From the NCBI RefSeq assembly GCF_006539165.1, contig NZ_BJMM01000014.1:111013-175012 (forward strand): 64,000 nucleotides of DNA. Direction: 5' to 3'. The position numbers were made by a program, and so were the translations under genes. Shown here one piece after another: positions 57,541 through 64,000 of this stretch. Under the pieces are notes generated by a model. The model saw only the letters and a program-made list of their open reading frames with translations, did not search any database and was not told the origin of the DNA. This DNA comes from Streptomyces cacaoi. GTDB taxonomy: Bacteria; Actinomycetota; Actinomycetes; Streptomycetales; Streptomycetaceae. Numbering within the stretch: position 1 is the first letter of the stretch; the number at the start of each line of letters is the position of its first letter.

Positions 57541-57849
57541 TCAGGTCGGCAGGAAGCCGCCGTGCGCCACGCCCAGATAGAAGCCGATCGCGGCGGCGCC
57601 CATGCCGATGACCGCCACGAACCGCTCGCCCGTCGTCGCCGAGATCATCTGTGCCCAGGCGCCGGTCAGGACGCCGACCACCCCGGTGTAGGAGCTGATC
57701 AGATGCAGCCCGTGCCAGATGGCGGTGAGCGCCGCGACGGCGCCCAGCACCAGCGTGACCGTGGCCAGGGAGTTCTCGACGGGATGCGGTCTGCCGTCGG
57801 TGTTGAGGTAGGTGAAGGGAGAGAGTCTGCGGCCCACTGCGTGTGCCAT
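57541..57849 (-). CDS. Small membrane protein of unknown function
   Basis: A 102-residue protein with three predicted membrane segments (SLATVTLVLGAVAALTAIWHGL, LISSYTGVVGVLTGAWAQMI, FVAVIGMGAAAIGFYLGV) and a short N-terminal SPFTYLNTDGRPHPVEN. ATG 57849 has a strong AGGAGG 6 nt upstream, so it is clearly translated. No family with known function is recognised. It is divergent from the rpsF operon, with its own terminator. Confidence 0.8.
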   Translation of the reverse strand: MAHAVGRRLSPFTYLNTDGRPHPVENSLATVTLVLGAVAALTAIWHGLHLISSYTGVVGVLTGAWAQMISATTGERFVAVIGMGAAAIGFYLGVAHGGFLPT

Positions 57850-58094
57850 GGCGCACCTCCTGACTGTGAGGGCGGCGCACTGTAACGCCGGTCACACCCG
57901 AGATGTCCAGAGTGCGGCGGGACACCCCGGGATTTCAACCGGACGGCACGGTCCGGGTACGCTGGTCCGTCTGCGTCGCCGCCGTCCGGCACCGGAAAAA
58001 TCCACCGCTACCGACGGCGAGGACGTGGACACGCATAGACCCTCCTGCCACGGAACGACCGTGGCCGCTGAGTCCAGAGGAGGTGGGTTCTCAC

Positions 58095-58385
58095 ATGCGT
58101 CACTACGAGGTGATGGTGATCCTCGACCCCGATCTGGAGGAGCGCGCTGTCTCCCCCCTGATCGAGAGCTTCCTTTCCGTTGTCCGTGAGGCCAGCGGCA
58201 AGGTCGAGAAGGTCGACACCTGGGGCCGTCGTCGTCTCTCCTACGAGATCAACAAGAAGCCCGAGGGCATCTACTCGGTCATCGACCTGCAGGCCGAGCC
58301 TGCCGTGGTCAAGGAGCTCGACCGCCAGATGAACCTGAACGAGTCCGTCCTGCGGACCAAGGTTCTGCGTCCCTCGACCCACTGA
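58095..58385 (+). CDS. rpsF: 30S ribosomal protein S6
   Basis: A 96-residue small-subunit protein that binds S18 on 16S rRNA. It carries the full S6 pattern: MRHYEVMVILDPDLEER, TWGRRRLSYEINKKPEGIYSVIDLQAEP and the C-terminal VLRTKVLRP. It opens the rpsF-ssb-rpsR-rplI operon conserved across bacteria. ATG 58095 has GAGGAGGTG 12 nt upstream; the upstream in-frame extension is not conserved. Confidence 0.98.
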   Translation: MRHYEVMVILDPDLEERAVSPLIESFLSVVREASGKVEKVDTWGRRRLSYEINKKPEGIYSVIDLQAEPAVVKELDRQMNLNESVLRTKVLRPSTH

Positions 58386-58478
58386 GGCACGGTCCTCAGC
58401 TACGTCCTGGGAACCGAGTAGCACCACCCCCCACCCAGCACCACAGCAGCCAGCAGCACCCCGCCGAGAGGTTCACCC

Positions 58479-59045
58479 ATGGCAGGCGAGACCGTCATCA
58501 CGGTCGTCGGCAATCTCGTCGACGACCCCGAGCTGCGCTTCACCCCTTCCGGTGCGGCGGTCGCGAAGTTCCGCGTCGCGTCCACGCCCCGCACCTTCGA
58601 CCGGCAGACCAATGAGTGGAAGGACGGCGAGAGCCTGTTCCTGACCTGCTCGGTCTGGCGGCAGGCGGCGGAGAACGTCGCCGAGTCCCTCACCAAGGGC
58701 ACCCGCGTCATCGTCCAGGGCCGCCTCAAGCAGCGCTCGTACGAGGACCGCGAGGGCATCAAGCGCACGGTCTACGAGCTGGACGTCGACGAGGTCGGCG
58801 CCAGCCTCCGCAACGCCACGGCCAAGGTCACCAAGACCACCGGCCGCGGTGGCCAGGGTGGCGGTTTCGGCGGTGGCGGCCAGGGCGGTGGCGGCTGGGG
58901 CGGCGGCTCCGGCGGCCCGCAGGGCGGCGCCCCCGCGGGCGACCCCTGGGCCACGGGCGCTCCGGCCGGTGGCGGCCAGGGTGGCGGCGGCTGGGGCGGC
59001 GGCCCCGGCGGCGGTGGCGGCTACTCGGACGAGCCTCCCTTCTAG
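58479..59045 (+). CDS. ssb: Single-stranded DNA-binding protein
   Basis: Ssb coats single-stranded DNA during replication and repair and recruits partners through its acidic tip. The 188-residue protein has the OB fold (GETVITVVGNLVDDPELRFTPSGAAVAKFRVAST, FLTCSVWRQAAENVAESLTKGTRVIVQGRLKQRSYEDREG). A Gly/Gln-rich linker (about 118-182) with GGGWGGG repeats and the conserved tip DEPPF follow. Streptomyces often carries two Ssb paralogues; this one is in the classical rpsF-rpsR operon. The gene starts 93 bp after rpsF. Confidence 0.97.
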   Translation: MAGETVITVVGNLVDDPELRFTPSGAAVAKFRVASTPRTFDRQTNEWKDGESLFLTCSVWRQAAENVAESLTKGTRVIVQGRLKQRSYEDREGIKRTVYELDVDEVGASLRNATAKVTKTTGRGGQGGGFGGGGQGGGGWGGGSGGPQGGAPAGDPWATGAPAGGGQGGGGWGGGPGGGGGYSDEPPF

Positions 59046-59081
59046 GAATCTCGAACTTTTCGGAAACAACGGAGAGAGACA

Positions 59082-59318
59082 ATGGCGAAGCCGCCTGCTC
59101 GCAAGCCGAAGAAGAAGGTTTGCGTGTTCTGCAAGGAGAAGATCTCCTACGTCGACTACAAGGACACGAACCTGCTGCGGAAGTTCATTTCCGACCGCGG
59201 CAAGATCCGTGCCCGCCGGGTGACCGGCAACTGCACCCAGCACCAGCGCGACGTCGCCACGGCCGTCAAGAACAGCCGTGAGATGGCGCTGCTGCCCTAC
59301 ACCTCGACCGCGCGCTAA
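59082..59318 (+). CDS. rpsR: 30S ribosomal protein S18
   Basis: A 78-residue S18 protein that pairs with S6 on the 30S platform. It contains the cysteine pairs CVFCKEK and GNCTQH, giving the C+ zinc-binding form. Core motifs DYKDTNLLRKFISDRGKIRARRVTG follow. Streptomyces usually has a second, zinc-free rpsR elsewhere, controlled by zinc; this is the constitutive operon copy. GGAGAG lies 8 nt before ATG 59082. Confidence 0.97.
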   Translation: MAKPPARKPKKKVCVFCKEKISYVDYKDTNLLRKFISDRGKIRARRVTGNCTQHQRDVATAVKNSREMALLPYTSTAR

Positions 59319-59336
59319 GGAAAGGGTGACCGAATC

Positions 59337-59783
59337 ATGAAGATCATCCTGACCAACGAGGTCTCCGGCCTCGGTGCCGCCGGCGACGTCGTCGAGGTGC
59401 GGGACGGCTACGCCCGCAACTACCTGGTCCCGCGCGGTTTCGCGATCCGCTGGACCAAGGGTGGCGAGAAGGACGTCGAGCAGATCCGCCGCGCCCGCAA
59501 GATCCGCGAGATCGCGACGATCGAGCAGGCCAACGAGATCAAGGCGCAGCTGGAGGGGCTCTCCGTGGGCCTCACCGTGCGCGCCGGCGACCAGGGCCGG
59601 CTGTTCGGCTCGGTGACCCCGGCGGACATCGCCGAGGGCATCAAGGCCGCCGGCGGTCCCGACGTGGACAAGCGGCGCATCGAGGTCGGTGCGCCGATCA
59701 AGTCGCTCGGCGCCCACAAGGTGTCCGTGCGGCTGCACGCCGACGTCTCCGCCCAGCTGGACGTGGACGTCGCCGCGGCGTGA
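59337..59783 (+). CDS. rplI: 50S ribosomal protein L9
   Basis: L9 bridges distant parts of 23S rRNA. The 148-residue protein has the N-domain MKIILTNEVSGLGAAGDVVEVRDGYARNYLVPRGFA and the long connecting helix before VRAGDQGRLFGSVTPADIAEGIKA, with a full C-domain. It ends the operon and starts 18 bp after rpsR. A strong terminator with a U-tract follows. Confidence 0.97.
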   Translation: MKIILTNEVSGLGAAGDVVEVRDGYARNYLVPRGFAIRWTKGGEKDVEQIRRARKIREIATIEQANEIKAQLEGLSVGLTVRAGDQGRLFGSVTPADIAEGIKAAGGPDVDKRRIEVGAPIKSLGAHKVSVRLHADVSAQLDVDVAAA

Positions 59784-59843
59784 CGCTCGGCGCTGTGGCC
59801 TGAGTCCACGGTTTTCGCTGTGGCTCGGCTCGGCCGCGAGTGA

Positions 59844-59884
59844 GGGCCGCACCCGGGATCTCCCGGGTGCGGCCCTGCTCTTTT
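59844..59884 (+). terminator. Terminator of the rpsF operon
   Basis: The stem GGGCCGCACCCGGGA (59844-59858) and 59861-59875 is 15 bp, perfect, with a 2-nt spacer. It is followed by TGCTCTTTTTCT, a true U-tract, rare in this genome. It also separates rplI from the convergent MATE gene. Confidence 0.9.
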
Positions 59885-60031
59885 TCTCCCCGTCCCCGCC
59901 CCTTCCCGCTTTCTGTGGGGCCCCGGCGCGATGCGGGAACCGCAACGGGAAGCACGCCGGGAGCCCCGACGAGAAGCGCCGGGGGCACAGCCGGGGAGCC
60001 GGCCGAGACAGCCGGAAGGACACGGAACCGC

Positions 60032-61375
60032 TCAGGCACGCACCGCACCGGGCACGGCCCAGCGGCCCGAGCGCGCGCGGAGGGCGAGGGTGATCAGCCG
60101 GGTGGTCATCATGAGCCCGGCGACCGTCCACCACAGGGCGGTGAGCCCCCCGCCCAGCGTGGGCACGAGCAGCGCGACGGGCGCGAACACCGCGAGGGTC
60201 ACCAGCATCGCCCCGGCCAGATACGTCCCGTCCCCGGCGCCCATCAGCACACCGTCGAGGACGAACACGGCACCGGCGACGGGCTGGGTGACGGCCACGA
60301 CGAGCAGGACGGGCGTGAGCTGGTCGATCACGGCCTGGTCGGTGGTGAACAGCGGCATGAACAGCGGCCGGACCAGCAGGACCAGCGCGCCGAGCACGAC
60401 GCCGGAGCCGACCCCCCACTGCACCATGCGCCGGCAGACGGCCCGTGCGCCGGCCTCGTCCTCGGCGCCGAGGTAGCGGCCGATGATGGCCTGCCCCGCG
60501 ATGGCGATGGCGTCCAGCGCGAAGGCCAGCAGCGACCAGAGCGTGAGGGTGATCTGGTGTGCGGCGACATCGGCGTCGCCGAGGCGGGCGGCGACGGCGG
60601 TCGCGATCATCATGACGGCGCGCAGCGAGAGCGTGCGGATCAGCAGCGGTACGCCGGCCCTGCCGCTGGCGCGGATGCCGGCCAGGTCGGGCCGCAGCGG
60701 GGCCCCGTGCCGGCGGGCGCCGCGTACGACGACGGTGAGATAGACGGCGGCCATCGTCCACTGCGCGATCACGGTGCCCCAGGCGGAGCCGGCGATGCCC
60801 AGCCCGGCCGGGTAGACGAGCAGCAGGTTGAGGACGCCGTTGAGGACGAACCCGCCGACGGCGACGTACAGCGGGGTCCGGGTGTCCTGGAGCCCGCGCA
60901 GCACACCGGTGGCGGCCAGCACGATGAGCATGGCGGGGATGCCCAGGGCGCTGACGCGCAGATAGGTGGTGCCGTAGGGGGCTGCCGTCGCGGAGGCGCC
61001 GAAGGCGTCGAGGAGCGCCGGGGCCGTGGGCAGGGCGACGGCGACGACGAGCAGGCCGAGCAGCAGGGCGAGCCAGATGCCGTCGACGCCCTGGCGCAGC
61101 GCTGCGGACCGGTCCCCGGCGCCGAGCCGGCGGGCGACGGCGGCGGTGGTGGCGTAGGCGAGGAAGACGAAGACGTTGACGCAGGTCTGGAGGAGGGCCG
61201 AGGCGACACCGAGGCCGGCGAGCTGCGCGGTGCCGAGGTGGCCGACGATGGCGGAGTCGGCCATCAGGAAGAGGGGCTCCGCCACCAGTGCGCCGAAGGC
61301 CGGCAGCGCGAGACCGAGGATCTCCCGGTCGTGCCGGCGCAGCGCCGCACGGCCGGATGGGGGGACGGAGTTCAT
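60032..61375 (-). CDS. MATE family (DinF-type) efflux transporter
   Basis: A 447-residue protein with about 12 membrane spans in two repeats. Family motifs include ALPAFGALVAEPLFLMADSAIVGHLGTAQLAGLGVASAL near the start, GVLRGLQDTRTPLYVAVGG at the first repeat end and the second repeat starting LLIRTLSLRAVMMIATAVAARLGDADVAAHQI. MATE carriers export drugs or metabolites in exchange for H+ or Na+. The substrate is unknown. ATG 61375 is chosen; in-frame GTG and TTG codons up to 61411 lie over DnaA-box-like DNA. It is divergent from dnaB. Confidence 0.9.
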   Translation of the reverse strand: MNSVPPSGRAALRRHDREILGLALPAFGALVAEPLFLMADSAIVGHLGTAQLAGLGVASALLQTCVNVFVFLAYATTAAVARRLGAGDRSAALRQGVDGIWLALLLGLLVVAVALPTAPALLDAFGASATAAPYGTTYLRVSALGIPAMLIVLAATGVLRGLQDTRTPLYVAVGGFVLNGVLNLLLVYPAGLGIAGSAWGTVIAQWTMAAVYLTVVVRGARRHGAPLRPDLAGIRASGRAGVPLLIRTLSLRAVMMIATAVAARLGDADVAAHQITLTLWSLLAFALDAIAIAGQAIIGRYLGAEDEAGARAVCRRMVQWGVGSGVVLGALVLLVRPLFMPLFTTDQAVIDQLTPVLLVVAVTQPVAGAVFVLDGVLMGAGDGTYLAGAMLVTLAVFAPVALLVPTLGGGLTALWWTVAGLMMTTRLITLALRARSGRWAVPGAVRA

Positions 61376-61887
61376 GGGTTCGATCCAAACATCCACAAGT
61401 AATGAGCGCAACTGTGATGTGACGCTTACCGATAGGCGGGTGGCAGCGCTGTGGACACCCTCGGTGACGCTCTTGGGGGCAACCTGCCGGAGTTTTTTCC
61501 CCGCACAGGGCGTGGATGACGAAGCAGCAGGTCAGACCGGGTGCGGCGGGAGGCCGCCGGAGTAATCCACAGCGCTGTCCCCCGGGTCGTGCACAGCTTT
61601 GGCCGACTTCTCCACAGGACGGGGCCCACTGTCCACAGCCCCCTGTGGATTACGTGATTGGCTGAACCGTCCCGCCCCCCTACCGTGGACCAGCCGACCG
61701 CCTCCCGTTTCTCGCTTCTTCACCGTCGCACCGTGACGCCGTAACCGTTGAACGGGCCCGGGTGGCCCTGGCTCCCGGTGGTTCCGGCGCTCCCGGCGTT
61801 CCCGGTGGCCCGGGCGTCCCCGGCCGCGTCGGCGATCTGTCAGAGGACTGTCGTAGACCGGCCCGTGGGACGGGAGGAGGTGGCGGG
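61376..61887. promoter_or_regulatory. Divergent MATE-dnaB region with DnaA-box cluster
   Basis: 512 bp containing six 9-mers with the TCCACA core: ACATCCACA 61389 (+), GTGTCCACA 61450 (-), TAATCCACA 61563 (+), TTCTCCACA 61608 (+), CTGTCCACA 61629 (+), TAATCCACA 61644 (-). The last four lie within 90 bp. 61740-61880 reads as Gly/Pro-rich open frame in front of dnaB but is non-coding in the chosen model. DnaA control of dnaB or a DnaA-binding reservoir is inferred. Confidence 0.7.
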
Positions 61888-63402
61888 ATGACGCAGCAGC
61901 CCGAACACGTCGAGGATGCCTGGGCGTCCGGCTTCCCGGAGGAGAGCTTTCCCGCCGCACGGCACCGCTCCGAGGGCAACGGGCAGTCCCGCGGCCCCCG
62001 TTCCGGCGACGGCGGCCCGGGCGGCCCCGGCGGGTTCGACGACCAGCACGAGCGCGGCCCCGAAGGTCCTCCCGGCGGGTTCGAACGGGTGCCCCCGCAG
62101 GATCTGGAGGCGGAGAAGTCGGTCCTCGGCGGCATGCTGCTGTCCAAGGACGCCATCGCCGACGTCGTCGAGGTCCTCAAGGGCCAGGACTTCTACCGCC
62201 CGGCGCACGAGACCGTCTACCAGGCCATCCTCGACCTGTACGCCAAGGGCGAGCCCGCCGACCCGATCACGGTCACGGCCGAGCTGACCCGGCGCGGCGA
62301 GATCGCCCGGGTCGGCGGCCCCGGCTACGTCCAGTCCCTCGTCCAGGCGGTGCCGACGGCCGCCAACGCCGAGTACTACGCGGAGATCGTCCACGAACGG
62401 GCCGTGCTGCGGCGGCTCGTCGAGGCCGGCACCCGCATCACCCAGATGGGATACGCGGCCGACGGCGACGTCGACGACATCGTCAACTCCGCCCAGGCCG
62501 AGATCTACGCCGTCACCGAGCAGCGCACCACCGAGGACTATCTGCCGCTCGGCGACATCATGGAGGGCGCCCTCGACGAGATCGAGGCCATCGGCTCCCG
62601 CAGCGGCCAGATGACCGGCGTCCCCACCGGCTTCACCGACCTCGACTCCCTCACCAACGGCCTGCACCCCGGCCAGATGATCGTCATCGCCGCGCGTCCC
62701 GCCATGGGCAAGAGCACCCTGGCCCTGGACTTCGCGCGGGCCTGCTCCATCAAGCACACGATGCCGAGCGTGATCTTCTCGCTGGAGATGGGCCGCAACG
62801 AGATCGCGATGCGGCTGCTGTCCGCCGAGGCCCGGGTGGCGCTGCACCACATGCGGTCCGGCTCGATGACCGACGAGGACTGGACGCGGCTGGCGCGCCA
62901 GATGCCGGCGGTGACGGACGCGCCGCTGTACATCGACGATTCGCCGAACCTGTCGATGATGGAGATCCGCGCCAAGTGCCGCCGCCTCAAGCAGCGCAAC
63001 GACCTCCAGCTGATCGTCATCGACTACCTCCAGCTGATGCAGACGGGCGGCTCACGGCGTCCGGAGAGCCGGCAGCAGGAGGTCTCCGAGATGTCCCGGA
63101 ACCTGAAGCTCCTCGCCAAGGAGCTGGAGGTGCCCGTCATCGCCCTCTCGCAGCTCAACCGAGGCCCCGAACAGCGCACGGACAAGAAGCCGATGGTGTC
63201 CGACCTGCGGGAATCGGGCTCCATCGAACAGGACGCCGACATGGTCATCCTGCTGCACCGCGAGGACGCCTACGAGAAGGAGTCCCCCCGCGCCGGCGAG
63301 GCCGACCTGATCGTCGCGAAGCACCGCAACGGCCCGACGGCCACGATCACCGTCGCCTTCCAGGGCCACTACTCCCGCTTCGTGGACATGGCACAGACCT
63401 GA
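61888..63402 (+). CDS. dnaB: Replicative DNA helicase DnaB
   Basis: DnaB is the hexameric 5'-3' helicase that leads the replication fork. The 504-residue protein has a Gly/Pro-rich disordered start (1-65), the primase-interacting N-domain (PPQDLEAEKSVLGGMLLSKDAI), a linker, and the RecA-type motor with Walker A ARPAMGKST (269-277), SLEMGRNEIAMRLLS, Walker B region LQLIVIDYLQLM and the Arg-finger stretch LRESGSIEQDADMVILLHRE. There is no intein. ATG 61888 has GGAGGAGG about 7 nt upstream. The N-terminal extension of 42 residues is rejected. The DciA-like gene in this window could be its loading partner. Confidence 0.97.
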   Translation: MTQQPEHVEDAWASGFPEESFPAARHRSEGNGQSRGPRSGDGGPGGPGGFDDQHERGPEGPPGGFERVPPQDLEAEKSVLGGMLLSKDAIADVVEVLKGQDFYRPAHETVYQAILDLYAKGEPADPITVTAELTRRGEIARVGGPGYVQSLVQAVPTAANAEYYAEIVHERAVLRRLVEAGTRITQMGYAADGDVDDIVNSAQAEIYAVTEQRTTEDYLPLGDIMEGALDEIEAIGSRSGQMTGVPTGFTDLDSLTNGLHPGQMIVIAARPAMGKSTLALDFARACSIKHTMPSVIFSLEMGRNEIAMRLLSAEARVALHHMRSGSMTDEDWTRLARQMPAVTDAPLYIDDSPNLSMMEIRAKCRRLKQRNDLQLIVIDYLQLMQTGGSRRPESRQQEVSEMSRNLKLLAKELEVPVIALSQLNRGPEQRTDKKPMVSDLRESGSIEQDADMVILLHREDAYEKESPRAGEADLIVAKHRNGPTATITVAFQGHYSRFVDMAQT

Positions 63403-63444
63403 GAACGGGCGCGCGGGTCCGCGGACCCGGGGCCGGGTCTTCGG

Positions 63445-64000
63445 TCAGTGCGCGCCGGGGGACGGGGTACCGGTGAAGAAGGCGATCAGCTGCCGGGGTG
63501 TGGGGTGGTGGCCGACGCGGTGGGCGGCTGCTGTGCCGCGGGGGAAGAGCGCTTTCTCGTAGACGGTGAGGGCCGTCTCGACGTCGTCGGGGTGTGCGGC
63601 GAGGGCCTCGCCGAGTGCGGCGCCGTCCTGCATGGCCAGGTTGGCGCCTTCGCCGCTGGGGGCCGAGAGGTGGGCGGCGTCGCCGAGCAGGGTCGCGCCC
63701 GGCACCCGCTGCCAGCTGTGGTCGGCGGGCAGGGCGTACAGGGGACGCCAGACCGGTGCGGTTCCGCTCGCGGTGAGGAGGGCGGTGAGTTCCGGCGCCC
63801 AGCCGCCGAACTCCTCAGCGACGCGTGCGGTGGCCGCGGCGGTGTCGGTGAAGTCGACGGCGGTGAACCAGTCCCGGGGCCTGGTCACGGTGAGGTGGGC
63901 GTGCAGGGTTCCGTCCTTCTCCCGGTGCGCCACCAGCCAGCTGCCGTGCCGGTCGCGGTCGAGCGCGCAGAGCGTTCCCCCGCCGACGGCCCGCGCCGCT
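63445..64000 (-). CDS. FAD-dependent monooxygenase, C-terminal part (window edge)
   Basis: The C-terminal 184 residues of a flavoprotein monooxygenase of the PHBH/TetX type; the start lies beyond the right edge. The FAD-binding GD motif is visible in RVPGATLLGDAAHLSAPSGEGANLAMQDGAALGEAL, and the region upstream reads LCALDRDRHGSWLVAHREKDG. The end shows PRQLIAFFTG. Such enzymes hydroxylate aromatic or polyketide compounds, or inactivate tetracycline or rifampicin; the substrate cannot be told. It is convergent with dnaB. Confidence 0.85.
   Translation of the reverse strand, partial: AARAVGGGTLCALDRDRHGSWLVAHREKDGTLHAHLTVTRPRDWFTAVDFTDTAAATARVAEEFGGWAPELTALLTASGTAPVWRPLYALPADHSWQRVPGATLLGDAAHLSAPSGEGANLAMQDGAALGEALAAHPDDVETALTVYEKALFPRGTAAAHRVGHHPTPRQLIAFFTGTPSPGAH

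Overview
The window comes from the origin region of a high-G+C actinomycete chromosome, almost certainly Streptomyces or a close relative. The grounds are very high G+C with many GTG starts, a gene order matching the Streptomyces oriC neighbourhood, an oriC packed with DnaA boxes, a DnaA with a very long Gln/Tyr-rich domain II, seven parS copies of the form GTTTCACGTGAAAC or GTTCCACGTGAAAC, and Streptomyces-type families (CrgA, DUF5324, DLW-39, DUF6049).

Layout. (1) 1-5.4 kb: partial pabA/trpG-type amidotransferase, small membrane protein, class E sortase, DUF881 protein, crgA, rhomboid protease, cyclophilin and a DUF5324 membrane protein. (2) 5.5-12.4 kb: an accessory insert with a STAS protein, an ATP-grasp-like enzyme of unknown function, tRNA-Ala(TGC), an HTH regulator, a membrane Ser/Thr kinase, a secreted membrane-anchored protein and a 44-residue DLW-39 protein. 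(3) 12.6-22.6 kb: tRNA-Ile(GAT), DUF3566 protein, gyrA, gyrB, dciA-like gene, recF, gnd and dnaN, all on the minus strand and pointing away from oriC. (4) oriC at 22.6-23.6 kb, then dnaA. (5) 26.2-32.8 kb, plus strand: rpmH-rnpA-yidD-yidC-jag-rsmG-parA-parB and a GNAT gene, many joined by 4-bp GTGA stop/start overlaps. (6) 32.9-45 kb, minus strand: trxA, trxB, an anti-sigma gene overlapping its ECF sigma gene, a pseudokinase, murJ and a DUF6049 protein. (7) 45.3-57.9 kb: pcnA, an MFS transporter flanked by parS sites, a GT87-type glycosyltransferase, a class A PBP, a PadR regulator with its operator, ino1, an alanine-racemase-like protein, a FemX-like protein and a small membrane protein. (8) 58.1-63.4 kb: rpsF-ssb-rpsR-rplI, a MATE exporter and dnaB. 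The right edge cuts an FAD monooxygenase gene.

How the genes work together. The region holds replication initiation (oriC, dnaA, dnaN, recF, dciA, dnaB, ssb), supercoiling control (gyrAB), origin segregation (parA, parB, parS), ribosome and tRNA functions, membrane insertion (yidC/yidD), thiol redox (trxA/trxB) and cell-wall synthesis (murJ, pseudokinase, PBP, FemX-like). Much of this order is also known from Mycobacterium tuberculosis, so it is ancient; the 5.5-12.4 kb block is the clearest lineage-specific insert.

The most interesting signals are in the control DNA. Strong DnaA-box clusters lie outside oriC, next to crgA and in front of dnaB. One parS-like site inside parA has decayed. One parS forms the core of a terminator hairpin, and another supplies a stop codon. 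A perfect 16-bp inverted repeat covers the start of the GNAT gene. A TTA codon sits at the third position of the sortase gene. No CRISPR array, insertion sequence or prophage was seen.
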